Below, in pieces: positions 40,660 to 42,354 of a DNA stretch of 42,354 bases; the first letter of the stretch is position 1, and every line of letters starts with the position of its first letter. The DNA lies in the NCBI GenBank assembly GCA_910587995.1, contig CAJUNS010000002.1, positions 107,262 through 149,615 of the forward strand, in the 5' to 3' direction. The DNA is from an uncultured Oscillospiraceae bacterium (GTDB lineage Bacteria > Bacillota_A > Clostridia > Oscillospirales > Acutalibacteraceae). A program made the translations under genes and the position numbers. A model generated the notes under the pieces. The model was not told where the DNA came from, searched no databases, and saw nothing but the letters and a program-made list of their open reading frames with translations.

Positions 40660-40708
40660 TCGGTTTGGGGCTGGCCCCCGCGGCATTGCCAGCGGGGGCT
40701 CCCCGCTG
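40660..40708. repeat. Dispersed modular repeat, short reversed copy
   Basis: Read on the minus strand it has the core AGCGGGGAGCCCCCGCT (a hairpin), then GGCAATGCCGCGGG, then GGCCAGCCCCAAACCGAGCT. The same two blocks occur in the plus orientation at 42021-42052 and about 42145-42170, where about 90 extra bases separate them. Confidence 0.8.
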
Positions 40709-40740
40709 TTATAGATATATATTCATGGGAGAAGTGGCAA

Positions 40741-40769
40741 TTGCTTTTTCTTTCGAAATGCTGTATAAT
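40741..40769 (+). promoter_or_regulatory. Promoter of the transketolase gene, with a leader hairpin
   Basis: TTGCTT (40741-40746), 17-base spacer, TATAAT (40764-40769). Downstream, CGCAGT-TGGC-ACTGCG (40792-40807) is a perfect 6-bp inverted repeat just before the GGAAAGGA site, a possible operator or translational hairpin. Confidence 0.82.
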
Positions 40770-40822
40770 TCATTCTGTTAGAGCAATTACGCGCAGTTGG
40801 CACTGCGGAAAGGATTGATCAT

Positions 40823-41662
40823 ATGGACGCGGAAAAAATCCAAGCCCTCCGGCGGATGGCGGCAAACATTCGCTTGGGCGTTCTCGAGGGCGTGTACAAC
40901 GCCAAGTCCGGCCACCCGGGAGGCTCCCTCTCCTCAGCGGATCTCTTCGCCTATCTTTACTTTCACGAGCTGCATGTGGACCCCCAAAACCCCAAATGCC
41001 CCAGCCGGGACCGGTTCGTGCTCTCTAAGGGCCACTGCGCCCCGGGCCTTTACGCCGCCCTGGCCCACAAGGGCTATTTCTCTCCCGACGAGCTGAAAAA
41101 GCTGCGGCACATTGGGGCCATGCTCCAAGGCCATCCGGACATGAAGGGCACTCCCGGCGTGGATATGAGCACCGGCTCCCTGGGGCAGGGCATTTCCGCC
41201 GCTGTGGGCATGGCCCTTGCTGGAAAAATGGACGGTCAAGACTATCGGGTCTACTGCCTGTTGGGCGATGGAGAGATTCAAGAGGGCCAGGTATGGGAGG
41301 CCTGCATGTTTGCCGCCCACCGGAACCTGGACAACCTCTGCCTGGTTTTGGACTACAACGGCCTGCAAATCGACGGAGACGTGGCCCAGGTTGCGGGCAT
41401 TGAGCCCTTGGGCGGCAAGTTCCAGTCCTTTGGCTTTGAGGTAGCTCAAGCGGACGGCCACGACTTTGAGAGCCTGGAGCAGGCCTTTGCCGCCGCCCAG
41501 AGCTGCAAGGGGAAGCCCTTTGCCATCATCGCCAAAACCGTAAAGGGCAAGGGCGTCAGCTTTATGGAGAACCAGGCGGGCTGGCACGGCAAAGCCCCCA
41601 ACGAGGAACAGTACCACAAGGCCATGGACGAGCTGAACGCCGCCCTGGCCCAGCTGGCCTAA
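40823..41662 (+). CDS. Transketolase N-terminal subunit (split transketolase)
   Basis: 279 residues equal to the thiamine-diphosphate-binding N-terminal domain of transketolase. It shows SGHPGGSLSSADL, SKGHCAPGLYAALA, DMSTGSLGQGISAAVGMALA, the ThDP motif GDGEIQEGQVWEA near 146-158 and LDYNGLQIDG. In bacteria with split transketolase the C-terminal subunit gene follows directly; here the next gene is a VOC protein, so the partner must lie elsewhere or this is a different ThDP use. It would move two-carbon units in the non-oxidative pentose phosphate pathway. The ATG at 40823 follows GGAAAGGA. Confidence 0.92.
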   Translation: MDAEKIQALRRMAANIRLGVLEGVYNAKSGHPGGSLSSADLFAYLYFHELHVDPQNPKCPSRDRFVLSKGHCAPGLYAALAHKGYFSPDELKKLRHIGAMLQGHPDMKGTPGVDMSTGSLGQGISAAVGMALAGKMDGQDYRVYCLLGDGEIQEGQVWEACMFAAHRNLDNLCLVLDYNGLQIDGDVAQVAGIEPLGGKFQSFGFEVAQADGHDFESLEQAFAAAQSCKGKPFAIIAKTVKGKGVSFMENQAGWHGKAPNEEQYHKAMDELNAALAQLA

Positions 41663-41674
41663 GGGGAGGACCGG

Positions 41675-42022
41675 ATGAAACTGCGGTGCATTAACATCGT
41701 CTCGCAAACGCCGGAAGATTTGATAAAATTTTACGAAAAAGTTTTCGATGCTTCCGCCAACCAGCTGGTTCCTGGCCGGTGGGAGCTGCCCGCGGGCGGG
41801 GTTACGCTGGTGTTTACCCCCACCTGCGAAAAGGTGACGGTTCCCACGGACAGCTGCGGTTTAGAGTTTGAGGTGGAGGATGTGGACCGGGAATATGCCC
41901 GGCTGCAAGCGGCGGGGGTTCCGGTAGGCGAGCCGCCGGTCACTTACCCCTGGCAGTGGCGCGCCTTTGGCGTAAAAGACCGCGAGGGGAACAATCTGGA
42001 CTTCGTACAGTTTGCCGGCTAG
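41675..42022 (+). CDS. VOC-family (glyoxalase/bleomycin-resistance fold) protein
   Basis: 115 residues of the vicinal oxygen chelate fold: a beta-alpha-beta-beta-beta pair starting LRCINIVSQTPEDLIKFYEKVF and ending FGVKDREGNNLDFVQF. The final DPxGN-like segment (KDREGNNLDF) is typical, but the metal-binding His/Glu pattern is only partly recognisable. Members include glyoxalases and antibiotic-binding proteins; the function here is unknown. The ATG at 41675 follows GGGGAGG, 12 bases after the transketolase stop, so the two genes form an operon. Its TAG stop overlaps the first bases of the terminal repeat. Confidence 0.85.
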   Translation: MKLRCINIVSQTPEDLIKFYEKVFDASANQLVPGRWELPAGGVTLVFTPTCEKVTVPTDSCGLEFEVEDVDREYARLQAAGVPVGEPPVTYPWQWRAFGVKDREGNNLDFVQFAG

Positions 42023-42125
42023 CGGGGAGCCCCGCTGGCAATATCGCGGGGTCCGGCAAAGCTTCGCCTTACCAAGGTGGTAGGAGTTGGCACGGATAAC
42101 GCGTAGGTAAGAGACTGCCGGATGG
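42021..42125. repeat. Modular repeat, first 105-bp copy
   Basis: Begins AGCGGGGAGCCCCGCT and ends GAGACTGCCGGATGG. It is repeated almost exactly at 42249-42354. The copies differ at a few bases in the first 40 and are otherwise identical. The start overlaps the stop codon of the VOC gene. No gene is visible from 42023 to the window end. Confidence 0.95.
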
Positions 42126-42196
42126 CTGGTCAAACCGGCGGGGGAGGGGCCAGCCGCAAACCGAGCTCCCAGCCGCCTCCTCCCACCCCCGTTAAA

Positions 42197-42250
42197 CGTG
42201 CAAAAGTTTTGGAAGGTTCTTAGGAAACTTTTTCCAAAAAGTTTCCTAAG
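42197..42250. repeat. Palindromic repeat related to 5652-5712
   Basis: CTTAGGAAACTTTTT (42219-42233) is the exact reverse complement of 42236-42250, with a two-base centre. On the minus strand the following bases read AACCTTCCAAAACTTTTGCACG, like AATCTTCAAAGAATTTTTCCACG after the 34-bp palindrome at 5652-5685. Confidence 0.85.
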
Positions 42251-42354
42251 CGGGGAGCCCCCGCTGGCGATGCCGCGGGGTGCGGCAAAGCTTCGCCTCA
42301 CCAAGGTGGTAGGAGTTGGCACGGATAACGCGTAGGTAAGAGACTGCCGGATGG
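42249..42354. repeat. Modular repeat, second copy, reaching the window edge
   Basis: Second copy of the 42021-42125 unit at a distance of 228 bases. The bases between the copies (42126-42248) hold the GGCCAGCC...CCGAGCTCCCA module and the palindromic repeat, so the whole may be a tandem array of a larger composite unit. Confidence 0.93.

Noticed and set aside
41861..42322. 153-codon minus-strand frame over the terminal repeats
   Set aside because: It consists of the modular repeat read twice (the same peptide appears twice) plus antisense of the VOC gene; there are no initiation signals.

Overview
The window is chromosomal DNA of a GC-rich, spore-forming Gram-positive bacterium, most likely a gut-type Clostridia (Oscillospirales-like). 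The grounds are strong AGGAGG ribosome binding sites, near-consensus sigma-A promoters with 17-base spacers, frequent TTG starts, the sporulation genes yabP and yabQ, a Firmicutes-type yabM-rqcP-yabP-yabQ-divIC-yabR cluster, MutS2, long-form HPF and paired rpoBC / rpsL-rpsG-fusA-tuf units. The genus cannot be fixed from the sequence alone.

Layout. Bases 1-3.2 kb: uracil permease (-) next to a 21-bp tandem repeat, then a GNAT acetyltransferase and a membrane-anchored VanY-like protein that has lost its zinc ligands. 3.2-9.9 kb (-): mutS2, a block of three 127-bp tandem repeats, then an htpG-CPBP protease-tadA operon read from one promoter upstream of htpG. 9.9-13.1 kb (+): a 1054-residue fusion of an endonuclease Q-like PHP nuclease to a UvrD-type helicase. 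13.5-14.0 kb: a GNAT gene. 14.4-26.6 kb (+): rpoB, rpoC, rpsL, rpsG, fusA and tuf, with separate promoters before rpoB, rpsL and tuf and a strong terminator after tuf. 26.7-33.5 kb: accessory genes (a two-domain GNAT, a small membrane protein behind a palindromic operator-like promoter, a MATE exporter, zinc-ribbon, HD and flavodoxin-like proteins, a TipA-type MerR regulator, another GNAT). 33.5-36.2 kb (-): an hpf-THUMP methyltransferase-GNAT operon and a class I fumarase alpha subunit lacking its partner. 36.4-40.6 kb (-): S1 protein, divIC, yabQ, yabP, rqcP, HU and a YabM/SpoVB-type flippase. 40.8-42.0 kb (+): the N-terminal half of a split transketolase, without the C-terminal half, and a VOC protein.

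The genes fall into three themes: core transcription and translation (RNA polymerase, S12, S7, EF-G, EF-Tu, TadA), ribosome hibernation and rescue (HPF, MutS2, RqcP), and protein or DNA quality control (HtpG, EndoQ-helicase). The intergenic DNA is unusually rich in repeats. At least five families are present: a 21-bp tandem; a long palindrome with a conserved tail; a GTGTTCCCCC hairpin element; a MITE-like element with terminal inverted repeats; and a modular AGCGGGG element. Four genes have stop codons that lie within, or directly next to, such a repeat.

The best candidates for new biology are the EndoQ-helicase fusion, the VanY pseudoenzyme, and the 127-bp repeat, whose predicted stem shows a paired base change between copies.
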